Positions 44,856 to 54,525 of a DNA stretch of 64,000 bases are shown piece after piece. Positions within the stretch are counted from its first letter, which is position 1, and every line of letters begins with the position of its first letter. Under the pieces are notes generated by a model. The model saw only the letters and a program-made list of their open reading frames with translations, had not been told where the DNA came from and did not search any database. The translations under genes and the position numbers were made by a program. This DNA is from Selenomonadaceae bacterium (GTDB lineage Bacteria; Bacillota; Negativicutes; Selenomonadales; Selenomonadaceae), in assembly GCA_022773425.1 (NCBI GenBank), contig JALFBM010000027.1:17115-81114 (forward strand), read 5' to 3'.

Positions 44856-44888
44856 CCGGTATCCGGTCGGATGGGGAGTAAAGAACGA

Positions 44889-45623
44889 ATGGTTACGGAA
44901 GTCATGGGGTTCCTGATCCTATTCGGGGCCCTTCTTTTTTTTACGGCGCGCTATATCGCGCGGAAGCGGACGCAGCCCGCGCGCGAAAGGCAGGAGATCA
45001 CGCAGTCGACCGCGCATTTGCGCGAGGAGCTCGAGCAGTCTGCCAACGCGATCATCGGGCGGCTCGGCGGCCATGTCGATCACCTCGAGGCATTGCTAAA
45101 GGACGCCGATGCGAAAACCGCGGTGCTTGACGCACGCCTGGCGGAATGCCGCAAGCTCGAGGCGGAACTCGAGCTGCGTTCGGCCGAACTCGCCCAGCGG
45201 GCGCAGCAGACGCTCGCGGCAGCGAAGCAGCAGGAAATGGCGGCCCGTTCTACGCTGGAGCCCGAGCGCGTGGACGCGAGGGACTTCGCTGCCGTGCTCG
45301 AGGATTCGATGCAGAGGGATGCGAAGAACCGGCAAAATGTCAGCTATGACCAGGCGGTCAGCCTCGCGGCGGCCATGCGGGAACCTCAAGGGCCTGCTGC
45401 TGGAGCTGCGGCACGCGAATTCGCTACGCCAGAGCAGCCGTATACTGCGGCGGAGCGCGAAATGGAACCGGAGCCGCAGCAGGAAAACCTCGCGGCCAAG
45501 GCGCGGGCCATGCTGCTCGGCGGCTTCACGGTAGAGGAGGCCGCGCGGGAGACGGGGCTCGGCAAGGGCGCGGTCCAACTCATCCAGGAAATGACACAGC
45601 GAGAGATCGAAAAAAATGGATAA
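44889..45623 (+). CDS. SwrB/YlxL-like membrane-anchored coiled-coil protein with C-terminal helix-turn-helix-like segment
   Basis: The 244-aa product has one N-terminal membrane segment (VMGFLILFGALLFFTARYIA), a basic stretch, a coiled coil (about 40-110), a low-complexity part, and a C-terminal HTH-like helix pair (AMLLGGFTVEEAARETGLGKGAVQLIQEM, in part). In B. subtilis swrB, also a membrane-anchored coiled-coil protein, follows sigD and activates the export gate. Place and topology support the match; sequence identity is not claimed. ATG 44889 has GGGGAG upstream; ATG 44871 is possible. Confidence 0.65.
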   Translation: MVTEVMGFLILFGALLFFTARYIARKRTQPARERQEITQSTAHLREELEQSANAIIGRLGGHVDHLEALLKDADAKTAVLDARLAECRKLEAELELRSAELAQRAQQTLAAAKQQEMAARSTLEPERVDARDFAAVLEDSMQRDAKNRQNVSYDQAVSLAAAMREPQGPAAGAAAREFATPEQPYTAAEREMEPEPQQENLAAKARAMLLGGFTVEEAARETGLGKGAVQLIQEMTQREIEKNG

Positions 45624-45636
45624 GGCCTTCAAGGGG

Positions 45637-45682
45637 CAGCAGAGCGATGGCGTTCCCATCCACTGGCTGTTCTTTTTTTTTG
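45637..45682 (+). terminator. Probable terminator of the flagellar cluster
   Basis: CAGC...GATGG pairs with CCATC...GCTG (outer arms 45637-45640 and 45666-45669), followed by a run of T's to 45681. Confidence 0.6.
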
Positions 45683-45703
45683 AGAAAAATTCTCTTTTGT
45701 CTA

Positions 45704-45732
45704 TTGACATATACCCCCGAGGGGTATATAAT
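45704..45732 (+). promoter_or_regulatory. csoR-copA promoter with CsoR operator
   Basis: TTGACA (45704-45709), 17-base spacer, TATAAT (45727-45732), both perfect. The spacer and -10 hold the palindrome TATACCCC-CGA-GGGGTATA (45710-45728), the G/C-tract operator type bound by CsoR proteins. Bound repressor would cover the promoter; copper would release it. Confidence 0.9.
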
Positions 45733-45755
45733 ACGGATGAAAAGGGGGAAGATCG

Positions 45756-46100
45756 ATGGCGAAAGACGTGATGGAAGATCGGGCAGAGGGCGGCTGTGCC
45801 TGCGGGCATGGCATCCATTCGCATAAATACCGCGAGAAGGACGGCGAGGAGTACAAATGCCTCGTGCGCCGGCTGAACCGTATCGAGGGGCAGATCCGCG
45901 GTATCCACAAGATGGTGGATGAGGACCGGTACTGTGTGGATATCCTGACGCAGGTCAGCGCCGTGCAGTCCGCGCTGAACGCGTTCACAAAGGAACTGCT
46001 GAACCAGCACATCCGCGGCTGCGTCGTTCGGGACATCCGCGCGGGTAACGACGACGTTGTCGACGAGCTTTGCGCGCTTTTGCAGAAGGTCATGAAGTGA
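45756..46100 (+). CDS. csoR: Copper-sensing repressor CsoR
   Basis: The 114-aa DUF156 protein has the Cu(I) ligands Cys60 (RYCVDIL), His85 and Cys89 (NQHIRGC), and the DNA-contacting N-terminal helix region (LVRRLNRIEGQIRGIHKMV). An extra N-terminal Cys/His-rich stretch (GGCACGHGIHSH) may help bind metal. It should repress its own promoter and copA. Neighbouring copper ATPase supports copper rather than sulfide or nickel sensing. Confidence 0.95.
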   Translation: MAKDVMEDRAEGGCACGHGIHSHKYREKDGEEYKCLVRRLNRIEGQIRGIHKMVDEDRYCVDILTQVSAVQSALNAFTKELLNQHIRGCVVRDIRAGNDDVVDELCALLQKVMK

Positions 46101-46175
46101 CCCCTTTTCCCATGGTCATTCGTGGAACCGGTTGGCAACATCGGTTCACGCTTCCGAGGAGGCGGAAAATCCAAG

Positions 46176-48788
46176 ATGAAAAAAGAACGTTTTGATGTGA
46201 CCGGCATGAGCTGTGCTGCGTGTTCCGCACGCGTCGAGAAAGCCGTGTCGAAGGTTGAGGGCACGAAGGACGTCAGCGTCAATCTGCTGACGAATTCGAT
46301 GCAGCTCGAATACGATGAGAGTCGGACGAGCCCGGCCGCCATCATTCAAGCCGTGGTCGACGCCGGCTACGGCGCGAGCGTAAAGGACGGGCAGGCGGCT
46401 TCTGCACAACCTGTGGAGGATCCGGTAAAGAAGAATATCGAGGAAATCCGCCACCGCCTGATTGGCTCGGTGATTCTCGTGATTCCCGCGCTGTACCTTT
46501 CGCTGTATGGCCTGCTAAGCCGTGTGTTCGGCCTGCCCGTTCCGGATTGGATCTATGCACTGTTCTCCGGGCCTGAGAATGCCGTGACCTACGCTTTGAC
46601 GCTCGCGGTGTTCGTCCTGCCGATCTTGTATCTGAACCGGCGCTATTATATCGTCGGGTTTCGGAATCTGTTCCGGGGTGCGCCGAACATGGACAGTCTC
46701 GTCGGCATGGGCTCGATGTCAGCTTTCTTGTTCGGTGTCTTCGCTCTGTTCCGCATGAGCTGGGGCATGGGGCATGGTGACTGGACGCTGGTGTCAGAAT
46801 ACAGCACGAATCTGTATTTTGACTCCGCCGGCATGATCGTCACCTTGATCACCGTCGGCAAATACCTCGAGGCCCGCGCCAAGGGCAAGACGAGCACGGC
46901 ACTTAAACAACTCATGAACCTCGCGCCGAAACAGGCGCTTGTCGTGCGCGGCGGAGTGGAGACCCTCATCCCCATCGAGCAACTTCAGCAGGGGGATGAA
47001 GTCATTGTAAAGCCCGGTGAACGCATCCCGGCCGACGGCACCGTCCTCTCTGGGCAGACGAGCATCGACGAATCCGCGATCACGGGTGAGCCGATGCCGG
47101 TCGAGAAGCAGGCGGGCGATACGGTGACGTCCGCGACGATGAACCGACAGGGCACGATCCGCTTCCGCGCGGACCGCGTCGGTGTGGACTCGACCATCCA
47201 GCAGATCATCCGGCTCGTTGACGAGGCCTCTGGTTCGAAGGCGCCGATTGCGCGCATGGCAGACAAGATCGCTGGCGTCTTCGTGCCGGTCGTCATCGCG
47301 ATTGCCGTGGCAGCGGGGCTGTTCTGGTATTTCGCGATGGGCGCGAGCTTTGAGTTCGCCTTCTCGATTGCGGTTTGCGTGCTCGTCATCGCCTGCCCGT
47401 GCTCACTTGGGCTCGCGACGCCGGTTGCCATCATGGTAGGCACCGGCAAGGGCGCGGAAAATGGCATCCTCATCAAGTCCGGCGAGGCACTCGAAACCGC
47501 ACAGGCGGTCGATACGGTCGTCATGGACAAGACCGGCACAATCACCGAGGGGCACCCGGACGTAACGTCCATTTTCCCGATGGGCGGAAAGAGCGAGGCG
47601 GAGCTATTGGCCATCGCCGCTGGGCTCGAAGCTGGCAGCGAGCACCCGCTCGCCGAGGCTGTTACGCGCTATGCCAAGGCGCACGGCGTGACGGCAAAGC
47701 CGATGGAGGAATTCGCTGCGCTTTTCGGACGCGGCGTCACCGCGAAGGCGGACGGCCATCGTTATGCGGCGGGCAATGCGCAGCTGATGGAGGAGCAGCA
47801 CGTCGACCTCACGGCTGCTTCCGGTCATCTGGAGGCACTATCCATCCGCGGGGCGACGCCGCTGGTCTTTGCGGAGGACGGACAGGTCATCGGGATCCTC
47901 GGCGCTTCGGATGAGCCGAAGCCGACGAGCCGCGAGGCCATTTCGAAATTCCAGGCACTTGGCCTGCGCGTTGTCATGCTGACGGGCGATAATGCACGCA
48001 CGGCGAACGCCATGAAAGAACGCATGGGCATCGACGCGTTCATCGCCGGTGTCCTGCCAGGCCGCAAGGCCGAGGAAATCCAAAAGCTGCAGGCGGGCGG
48101 CCACAAGGTTGCGATGATCGGCGACGGCGTCAACGACGCGCCGGCGCTCGCGCGCGCCGACCTCGGCATAGCGATTGGGGCGGGCACTGATGTCGCGCTT
48201 GAGAGTGCGGACGCCGTACTCATGCGCAGTGATCTGCTGGATGCGGTCAGTGCGATCCGCCTTTCAAAGGCCGTCATGAAGAACATCAAGGAGAATTTGT
48301 TCTGGGCGCTCTTTTACAACGTCCTCTGCATTCCCGTCGCCTGCGGAATTCTTTATCCGACGTTCGGTATCAAACTTTCGCCGGTGTTCGGTGCGGCCGC
48401 GATGAGCATGTCGAGCGTCTGCGTCGTACTCAACGCCCTGCGCCTGCGCTTCTTCCGCCCTGACCGCGGGGAAGAACGCGTGCGGACGGTAGAACCGAAG
48501 GAAAACGAAGCGTCCTCTAGGGAGGCTGCGGGCAGGTGTGAACGAAATGCCACAGAAGGAAGAGAAAAACAGGAGGAGAATCACATGGAAACGACATTGA
48601 AGATCAAAGGTATGATGTGCGAGCATTGCAAGGCACATGTCACAAAGGCGCTTTCCGGTATGGACGGCGTGACGGACGTAGCTGTTGACCTCGAGGGCGG
48701 TAAGGCAGAGGTTAAAGCGAGCCGCGCCATCCCGCAGGCAGAATTCGCAAAAGTCATTGAGGACGCCGGCTACGAGCTCGTTGGCTGA
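46176..48788 (+). CDS. copA: Copper-exporting P1B-type ATPase CopA with C-terminal CopZ-like domain
   Basis: The 870-aa pump has an N-terminal heavy-metal domain (GMSCAAC), eight predicted membrane helices, the TGEP loop, Cu-binding CPC (Cys407-Cys409), the phosphorylated Asp451 in DKTGT, the HP motif (EHPLAEA) and [10 protein letters not shown]. After the last helix, a charged linker of about 45 residues leads in frame into a second heavy-metal domain (GMMCEHC, about 804-870) resembling free CopZ. The ATG at 46176 gives the normal N-terminus. It exports Cu(I) to the periplasm. A strong ribosome site lies inside the 3' end. Confidence 0.95.
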   Translation: MKKERFDVTGMSCAACSARVEKAVSKVEGTKDVSVNLLTNSMQLEYDESRTSPAAIIQAVVDAGYGASVKDGQAASAQPVEDPVKKNIEEIRHRLIGSVILVIPALYLSLYGLLSRVFGLPVPDWIYALFSGPENAVTYALTLAVFVLPILYLNRRYYIVGFRNLFRGAPNMDSLVGMGSMSAFLFGVFALFRMSWGMGHGDWTLVSEYSTNLYFDSAGMIVTLITVGKYLEARAKGKTSTALKQLMNLAPKQALVVRGGVETLIPIEQLQQGDEVIVKPGERIPADGTVLSGQTSIDESAITGEPMPVEKQAGDTVTSATMNRQGTIRFRADRVGVDSTIQQIIRLVDEASGSKAPIARMADKIAGVFVPVVIAIAVAAGLFWYFAMGASFEFAFSIAVCVLVIACPCSLGLATPVAIMVGTGKGAENGILIKSGEALETAQAVDTVVMDKTGTITEGHPDVTSIFPMGGKSEAELLAIAAGLEAGSEHPLAEAVTRYAKAHGVTAKPMEEFAALFGRGVTAKADGHRYAAGNAQLMEEQHVDLTAASGHLEALSIRGATPLVFAEDGQVIGILGASDEPKPTSREAISKFQALGLRVVMLTGDNARTANAMKERMGIDAFIAGVLPGRKAEEIQKLQAGGHKVAMIGDGVNDAPALARADLGIAIGAGTDVALESADAVLMRSDLLDAVSAIRLSKAVMKNIKENLFWALFYNVLCIPVACGILYPTFGIKLSPVFGAAAMSMSSVCVVLNALRLRFFRPDRGEERVRTVEPKENEASSREAAGRCERNATEGREKQEENHMETTLKIKGMMCEHCKAHVTKALSGMDGVTDVAVDLEGGKAEVKASRAIPQAEFAKVIEDAGYELVG
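48585..48788 (+). CDS. copZ: Possible internally initiated CopZ-like copper chaperone (same frame as copA)
   Basis: Inside copA, AGGAGGAG (48571-48578) stands 6 bases before an in-frame ATG (48585). Initiation there gives a 67-aa heavy-metal-associated protein ([20 protein letters not shown]...), the size and sequence type of CopZ. The sequence thus could yield both a CopA-CopZ fusion and a free chaperone, or the linker could be read-through after loss of a copA stop. Which products are made is unknown. Confidence 0.6.
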   Translation: METTLKIKGMMCEHCKAHVTKALSGMDGVTDVAVDLEGGKAEVKASRAIPQAEFAKVIEDAGYELVG

Positions 48789-48809
48789 GTGGTTTGCCGG
48801 ACGGCACTA

Positions 48810-48849
48810 GAGGCTGGAGCACAAGCAATCTTGTGCTCCAGCCTCTTTA
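48810..48849 (+). terminator. Terminator of the csoR-copA operon
   Basis: A perfect 16-bp stem (48810-48825 with 48830-48845, loop CAAT) followed by TTTAT. Confidence 0.88.
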
Positions 48850-48864
48850 TCCTTTCCTTGTTTA

Positions 48865-48893
48865 TTGGAAAAAATCATAAGATATGGTACAAT
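48865..48893 (+). promoter_or_regulatory. Predicted promoter of the two-component operon
   Basis: TTGGAA (48865-48870), 17 bases, TACAAT (48888-48893), upstream of the histidine kinase. Confidence 0.6.
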
Positions 48894-48960
48894 AATCGTT
48901 AGTAATTTGTCTTGCTTGTGCGTGCAGATGCCAAGGCAAGGGAAAAGTTGGGGGGAGAGC

Positions 48961-50826
48961 ATGCGGGAAAAGCTCTGGAGAGCTGGGCGGAGGCTCAAAG
49001 TATCGATCCATAGGCACAGGTATTCCTCGTTCCGCTCGACGGTACTGTCCGTTTATATTCCTCTCATCATCGCGTTCATTCTCGTCACGGGGACCATTTC
49101 CTATACGCTTGCCGTGCGTCAGGTCGAGGAGAGCACGCGCAGCGAGGCGGCGAACCTCGTGCACCAAACAAGGCTCTACACGGACAGCCGCTTTCAGGCC
49201 ATTCTCGAGCAGATTACGGCGCTCACCGACGATCCGGTGATCTTGCAGCTGCTGAGCAAGAAGGCTGACGAGATCACGCCGCAGGACTATCTCGCCGTGC
49301 AGTCCCATGTGGATACCATCCGCCTTTACAACAGCTCCATCATCGATACCGTTTACATTGACCTGAACCACGGGAATTTTCATTTTTATCGCGGGGACGA
49401 TGACTACGCGGATCTGTTGCACGCGTACGAACAGTACCAAAATACGATGACGGATGACGACGAAGACCACCCGGAGATCGTATGGAAAATTGTCGGTCTG
49501 AAAGACGGGGACGAGGCGCCCAGCCTGCAGACCGTGGATGTCGTGCGGCGCATTGGGCGGCGCGATTCCGAGAAAAAGGGCATCCTGGTATTCCGCCTGC
49601 GCGAGGAGTTCTTCTCTGGCATCATGGACCGGCCGCTGCTCGGCGGCCGGGGATATCTTGCCATGGTCGGACCGGAGGGCAGCTCGAACACGGGCAGTGA
49701 TGTGCCGCAAAAGATGCGGCTGGATGAGGAGGTCCGCAAGGCTATCTACGATTCGAAGGTGCCGGACGGCTATATCGAGTTCAAGAGCCCGGACGGGGAA
49801 TGGATGGTTGCGGTCTACGATACGCTTGCGACCAACGGCTGGAAGCTGGCAGCGGTCTTCCGCCGCGACGCCCTGCTCGACAAGGTCGTCTACATCAAAT
49901 ACACGACGATTGTCGCCATCCTGATCCTGATGATTCTCGCCATTTTTGTCACGAATCAGCTTTCGAGCCGCATCATGCGGCCGCTTAGCGACCTTGTCGA
50001 CCGCATGAAGAAAATGCGGCACAGCGTGATCACGGCGCCGAGCGTCAAGAGCTTGCCCGCGCGGGTGGTCGACGATCAGCCGGCCAACGAGGTCGAGATC
50101 CTCGGACACGGAGTTGACGATCTCATGGGCCATGTCCGCGACCTCATGGCACAGGTTAAAAAGGATCAGGAACTGCAGCGGGAGCTCGAGCTCGCGGTCG
50201 TGCAGATGCAGGTCCATCCACATTTCCTCTACAACACGCTTTTCGCGATCAAGGGCCTCTGCGACATGGGCATGAACGAGGAAGCAAGCAAGATGATCAT
50301 GGCGCTCGCGAACTTCTTCCGCATCGGCCTGTCGCATGGTCGCGAGATCATCCCGGTCTCGCAGGAGGTTGATCATGCGCGGAACTATCTGTATATCCAG
50401 GAAATGCGCTACGGCGATGTTTTCGCCTACCATTTTTCGATTTCGCCGGATATCGACGATTACAGCATCATCAAGCTGACCTTGCAGCCGCTCGTCGAGA
50501 ACGCGATCTATCATGGCGTCAAGGAAAAGCGCGGCAAAGGGAATATCACCGTGACGGGCTGGTTGGAGGAAGGCATGCTGCATTTCACCGTTGAGGACGA
50601 TGGCATGGGCATGACCGAGGAGCGGCTGCAGGAGCTCCGCCGCGGCCTCGCGGAGTCGCGCCTCGGCAAGAAGCACGTCGGATTTGGGGTGTTCAGCGTA
50701 TTCGAGCGGCTCAGACTTCATTATGGGGAGGAAGCCGGGCTCGAAATCACGAGCGAAAAGGGGAAAGGCACATGCGTTCACGTCATGCTGCCGGCACAGA
50801 AGCTGGGGGATACAGAAGATGCATAA
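48961..50826 (+). CDS. YesM-type sensor histidine kinase
   Basis: The 621-aa kinase has membrane segments at about 28-48 and 315-335 enclosing a large extracytoplasmic (Cache-like) sensor domain, then HAMP, then a His_kinase domain with the phosphorylated His421 in HPHFLYNTLFAI, and an HATPase domain (LQPLVENAIYHGV, DDGMGM, VGFGVFSV). YesM-type kinases usually respond to sugars or other nutrients. ATG follows a run of G's (GGGGGGAGAGC). The response regulator starts inside its 3' end (8-base overlap). Confidence 0.95.
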   Translation: MREKLWRAGRRLKVSIHRHRYSSFRSTVLSVYIPLIIAFILVTGTISYTLAVRQVEESTRSEAANLVHQTRLYTDSRFQAILEQITALTDDPVILQLLSKKADEITPQDYLAVQSHVDTIRLYNSSIIDTVYIDLNHGNFHFYRGDDDYADLLHAYEQYQNTMTDDDEDHPEIVWKIVGLKDGDEAPSLQTVDVVRRIGRRDSEKKGILVFRLREEFFSGIMDRPLLGGRGYLAMVGPEGSSNTGSDVPQKMRLDEEVRKAIYDSKVPDGYIEFKSPDGEWMVAVYDTLATNGWKLAAVFRRDALLDKVVYIKYTTIVAILILMILAIFVTNQLSSRIMRPLSDLVDRMKKMRHSVITAPSVKSLPARVVDDQPANEVEILGHGVDDLMGHVRDLMAQVKKDQELQRELELAVVQMQVHPHFLYNTLFAIKGLCDMGMNEEASKMIMALANFFRIGLSHGREIIPVSQEVDHARNYLYIQEMRYGDVFAYHFSISPDIDDYSIIKLTLQPLVENAIYHGVKEKRGKGNITVTGWLEEGMLHFTVEDDGMGMTEERLQELRRGLAESRLGKKHVGFGVFSVFERLRLHYGEEAGLEITSEKGKGTCVHVMLPAQKLGDTEDA

Positions 50827-52406
50827 AATATTGATTGTCGATGATGACAGGATTATCCGAAAGGGCCTCATACAGACCATACCGTGGGCAAAGAACGGCT
50901 TTCGTGTGACGGGGGAGGCTGGCGACGGGGAGGAGGCACTTGCGATGATCCGCAAGGACCCCCCGCAGGTCGTCGTCTCGGATATCCGCATGCCGTTCAT
51001 GGATGGGCTCGAGCTCGCCAAGCACACGAAAGAGACGTATCCGGATATCAAGTTCATCTTTTTGACGGGGTACGAGGATTTTAGCTACGCGAAACGAGCC
51101 ATCGACCTGCAGGCCGTCGACTATCTACTGAAACCGGTTGAGCGCGACATACTGCTCGAGAAGGCCAAACAAGCGGCCGCGGACTGGGATAAGGAGCAGG
51201 GATCGAAAAAAAAGCTCCGCGAGGCAAAGCCGTACCTGCGTTCCGTTCTGTTTCAGAAAATCCTCGCAGGTCAGGAATCCGAGGAGATGATTTTGGCTTC
51301 GGCCGAAGAGATGGGGCATGTCCCTGCACCATCAGTATTTTCTCGCGATGATCCTGCAGATCGACGACTACACGCAGGAAGATATCCATCCGCGCGCCGA
51401 GCATAAGCAGCTGCGGAAAATCATCGCCGCGCATGCCGAGAAGATCCTCTGTCAGCGCGACTACGGCGGTGTCATTGCGCTGGAGCACGACACGATGGTC
51501 ATAATATTTGCCGCGGATATTCCGGACGATATGAGGAAGCGCGCCAAGGCAGTCGCCGAGGCCGTCTGCGAGTGGTCGCGCGTCGAAATCAAGACGACGT
51601 TGACCATCGCGCTTGGCACACCGAAGAAAGGCCTGCTGAAGCTCGCGGAATCCTTCGACGAGGCACATTCCGTGCTCGCGTTCCGCCATGTCATCGGCAA
51701 GGATACCGTTATCACGCCAGATGATCTCGACAAGCTCGTCAGCCAGGTACAGGAAACGCCCGACGAGAAAGATGAGAATCTCGTCGAGAAGGTCCGTCTC
51801 GGCCTCGTCGACGACGCGCAGCAGGTGCTTTCCGAGATGGAGCAGGCGCTGCGCGGCAGCGTGCAGAGTCTCGGCACCGTGCGCATGCAGTCCGTCGATC
51901 TCATGCTCGCGCTGTTCAAGGGCGCGGAGGAATGGGCGCCGGAGTGGAGCCGCCAGCACGTGGCGAAGAAGACCGAATACTACAGCCGCATCAATGAGAT
52001 GCAGACCGTCTCTGAGATTGTCGATCTGCTGCGCGGGCTTGTCAATTCGCTCGCGCATTACATGACCGATGAGAATACGCGCGAGCGCACCGATGTCATC
52101 GACGATGTGACGGATTACATCCAGAAGCATTACGCCGAGCACGGCCTGTCCCTGCAAGATATCGGCCGTTACGTGCACATGAACCCGATTTATCTCTCCG
52201 TGCTGTTCAAGAAGAAGAAAAAGATCACGTTCACCGGCTTTCTGTTGCAGATCCGCATGACGAAGGCGATGGAAATGTTGCGCTCGACCGATCTCAAGAC
52301 GTATGAGGTCGCGGAAAAAACCGGTTACAACAGCCCGGAGTATTTCGGGGCATGCTTCAAGAAATACACCGGCTGTTCGCCATTGGAGTTCCGGAACAGG
52401 AGTTGA
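50819..52406 (+). pseudogene. YesN-type AraC response regulator broken by a one-base frameshift
   Basis: Frame 2 encodes the receiver (KILIVDDDRIIRKG, phospho-Asp in VVVSDIRMPFMDG, LKPVERD) and linker as far as about 51311. From 51318 frame 3 continues the same protein (SLHHQYFLAMILQIDDY, then the middle region and two AraC HTH motifs ending GYNSPEYFGACFKKYTGCSPLEF, in part). One extra base near AGATGGGGCATGTCC (51310-51321) explains the break. It may be a real mutation, phase variation at the G run, or a sequencing error. If real, the kinase has lost its output; the C-terminal part could restart at ATG 51318. Confidence 0.85.
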
Positions 52407-52412
52407 CCGTTC

Positions 52413-53747
52413 ATGCTGAAGAAAGCCATGTTCGCCGCGATGGCACTCACGCTTGCACTCACGGCCGGCTGTTCGTTTTTGGGCAGCGATACGCAGCCGC
52501 TGTCTGCGGTCAACAAGCCGGACGTGCCGGATGCGGAGCGGACGACCATCGTGTTCTGGAACGAGAACGCGGCGGCAGACCGCACGGAATACTATCGGGA
52601 GCTGATCGATTGGTTCGAGAAAGAGAACCCGGACATCCATGTCGAGTATGTCGGCCTGCCGAAAAAGGCGGCGCGTCTAAAGATCAATACGGCGATTGCG
52701 ACCAACGAGATGCCTGACGTCTGCGGCCTGCAGTCCGCCTGGATCGCGGAATTTTGCGCGAAGGGCGTGCTGCTCGACCTCGATCCCTATTTCGACCGCT
52801 GTCCGTATAAGGATGACCTGCTGCCAGGCGTCTTGCAGGCGAACCGTGACCTGACCGAGGATGGCGGGCTGTATCAGCTGCCGGATACGATGGGGATGGA
52901 ACTGCTTTGGTATCGTTCGGACTGGTATCGTGAGCAGGGCATTGACCCTCCGCAGACCTGGGACGAATTTTTCGCGGATACCGCGGTGATGAACCATCCG
53001 GAACAGGGGCGGTATGGCTTCTCCATCCGCGGCGGCGACGGCGCGGGTATTCAGCTGCTGCGCGCGATGTTCGCCTATTCCGGCGATACGTCGTTTTTCG
53101 CATCGGACGGGCACTGCGTGATTGACGACCCGGTATACGTGGACTTTGTCCGCCGCTATCTTGGTCTCTATCGGAAAGATACGGCGACCGGCGACATCAC
53201 GAACGGCTATCAGGAGATGGTTGCGGCGTTCGACTTCGGTCAGGCCGCGCTGATCCAGCACAATATTGGCTCTTATGGCAGCCATGCGAAGAATTTGCCA
53301 TCCCATGCCTACGCGGCGGCCATCCTGCCGCGTTCCCGGAAGGGTACCATCGTGCAGGAGGCGAACAATGTCGACGGATACAGCATTTTCCGCAGCTCAC
53401 AGCACAAGGAAGCGGCGTGGCGCTTCGTGCAGTTCCTGTGCTCGCCGGAGGTACAGAGCTGGTGGAATGAGCGGATCGGGCAGATCCCGGTCAGTCAGTC
53501 CGCTCTCCAGGACGACTGGGTCAGCAACCGCCAGCACATACAGGCTGCACGCGAGGCCCTGGACAGCCCCGATTTCCGCCTGTACGAGCCGCCGATGTAC
53601 CTGCCGGACTACCGGCGGATTGTCGATGGTGCAGACGCTTACATCGAGCAGGTCATGATGGGGAAGATGAGCGTCGAGGACTTCCTGCGCACCTGGGGGG
53701 GCCAATTCGAGCGCGAGGAGCAGAAATACCGGCTGAACCTGCAATAG
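52413..53747 (+). CDS. Extracellular solute-binding lipoprotein (family 1, sugar-type ABC)
   Basis: The 444-aa protein has a lipoprotein signal with lipobox LTAGC (Cys20) and the family 1 solute-binding fold (TTIVFWNENAAADRTEYYRELIDWFEKENPDIHVEYVG, in part; MPDVCGLQSAWIAEF). It starts 6 bases after the response regulator. No sugar permeases lie next to it, so it may serve as a periplasmic sensor for the kinase or use permeases elsewhere. The ligand is unknown. Confidence 0.88.
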   Translation: MLKKAMFAAMALTLALTAGCSFLGSDTQPLSAVNKPDVPDAERTTIVFWNENAAADRTEYYRELIDWFEKENPDIHVEYVGLPKKAARLKINTAIATNEMPDVCGLQSAWIAEFCAKGVLLDLDPYFDRCPYKDDLLPGVLQANRDLTEDGGLYQLPDTMGMELLWYRSDWYREQGIDPPQTWDEFFADTAVMNHPEQGRYGFSIRGGDGAGIQLLRAMFAYSGDTSFFASDGHCVIDDPVYVDFVRRYLGLYRKDTATGDITNGYQEMVAAFDFGQAALIQHNIGSYGSHAKNLPSHAYAAAILPRSRKGTIVQEANNVDGYSIFRSSQHKEAAWRFVQFLCSPEVQSWWNERIGQIPVSQSALQDDWVSNRQHIQAAREALDSPDFRLYEPPMYLPDYRRIVDGADAYIEQVMMGKMSVEDFLRTWGGQFEREEQKYRLNLQ

Positions 53748-53768
53748 AAAAGTACGGAAACTAAGGAG

Positions 53769-53803
53769 AAGGGCTTGAAGCGGAGGCCCTTTTCCTTTAT
53801 AAT
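53769..53803 (+). promoter_or_regulatory. Terminator-like hairpin overlapping a promoter for the amino-acid ABC genes
   Basis: AAGGGCTT and AGGCCCTT (about 53769-53792) form a hairpin followed by TTCCTTT. TTGAAG (53775-53780), 17 bases, TATAAT (53798-53803) make a promoter that uses the same bases. Confidence 0.6.
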
Positions 53804-53880
53804 AGATACGTTAATACTTTGCCAAGATAAAGGATCCTGCCCAAGGGAGGTTCCTTTGCCAAAAAGGAGAATTGGATTTC

Positions 53881-54525
53881 ATGGACCATCTCGCGAATAC
53901 GGTCTTGCAGATGCTCGAGGGCTCTGAGCTCACGCTCGAGATTTTCTGCATAACTCTCGTCTTGTCGCTGCCGCTCGGCATGCTCGCAGCGCTCGGCCGC
54001 CTGTCAAAGCTGCGTCTGCTCTCGCGCGTCGTAGAACTCTACATTTGGGTCATGCGTGGCACGCCGCTGATGCTGCAGCTGCTTTTCGTGTACTTTGCCC
54101 TGCCGATGGTCGGCATCAAGCTGCCGGATATCGCGGCCGCTCTGCTCGCGTTCACGCTGAACTACGCGGCGTACTTCGCGGAAATTTTCCGCGCGGGTAT
54201 CCAGTCCGTGCCGAAAGGCCAGTACGAAGCGGCTAAGACGCTCGGCATGAGCTATGCCCAGACCATGCGCCGCATCATCCTGCCGCAGGTCATCCGCATG
54301 GTCCTGCCGCCGATCAGCAATGAGACCATCAATCTCGTCAAGGATACGTCACTGATCTACATCCTCGCGATGAACGACCTGCTGCGCGTCGCACGCACCA
54401 TCGTGCAGCGAGAGTTCGATATGACGCCGTTCGTGATCGCTGGCGTGTTCTACCTCGCGATGACGGCGGTGCTGACCTGGGGCTTTAAGAGACTGGAGGC
54501 GCATTATGGCCGCTACACAAAATAA
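53881..54525 (+). CDS. Polar amino-acid ABC transporter permease (His/Glu/Gln type)
   Basis: The 214-aa inner-membrane protein has the HEQRo-type permease pattern: [24 protein letters not shown] block ([20 protein letters not shown]), [20 protein letters not shown] and the [20 protein letters not shown] coupling loop. ATG 53881 with AAGGAG upstream is preferred; TTG 53872 is too close to that site. The partner ATPase overlaps its end. No amino-acid-binding protein is adjacent. Confidence 0.95.
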   Translation: MDHLANTVLQMLEGSELTLEIFCITLVLSLPLGMLAALGRLSKLRLLSRVVELYIWVMRGTPLMLQLLFVYFALPMVGIKLPDIAAALLAFTLNYAAYFAEIFRAGIQSVPKGQYEAAKTLGMSYAQTMRRIILPQVIRMVLPPISNETINLVKDTSLIYILAMNDLLRVARTIVQREFDMTPFVIAGVFYLAMTAVLTWGFKRLEAHYGRYTK

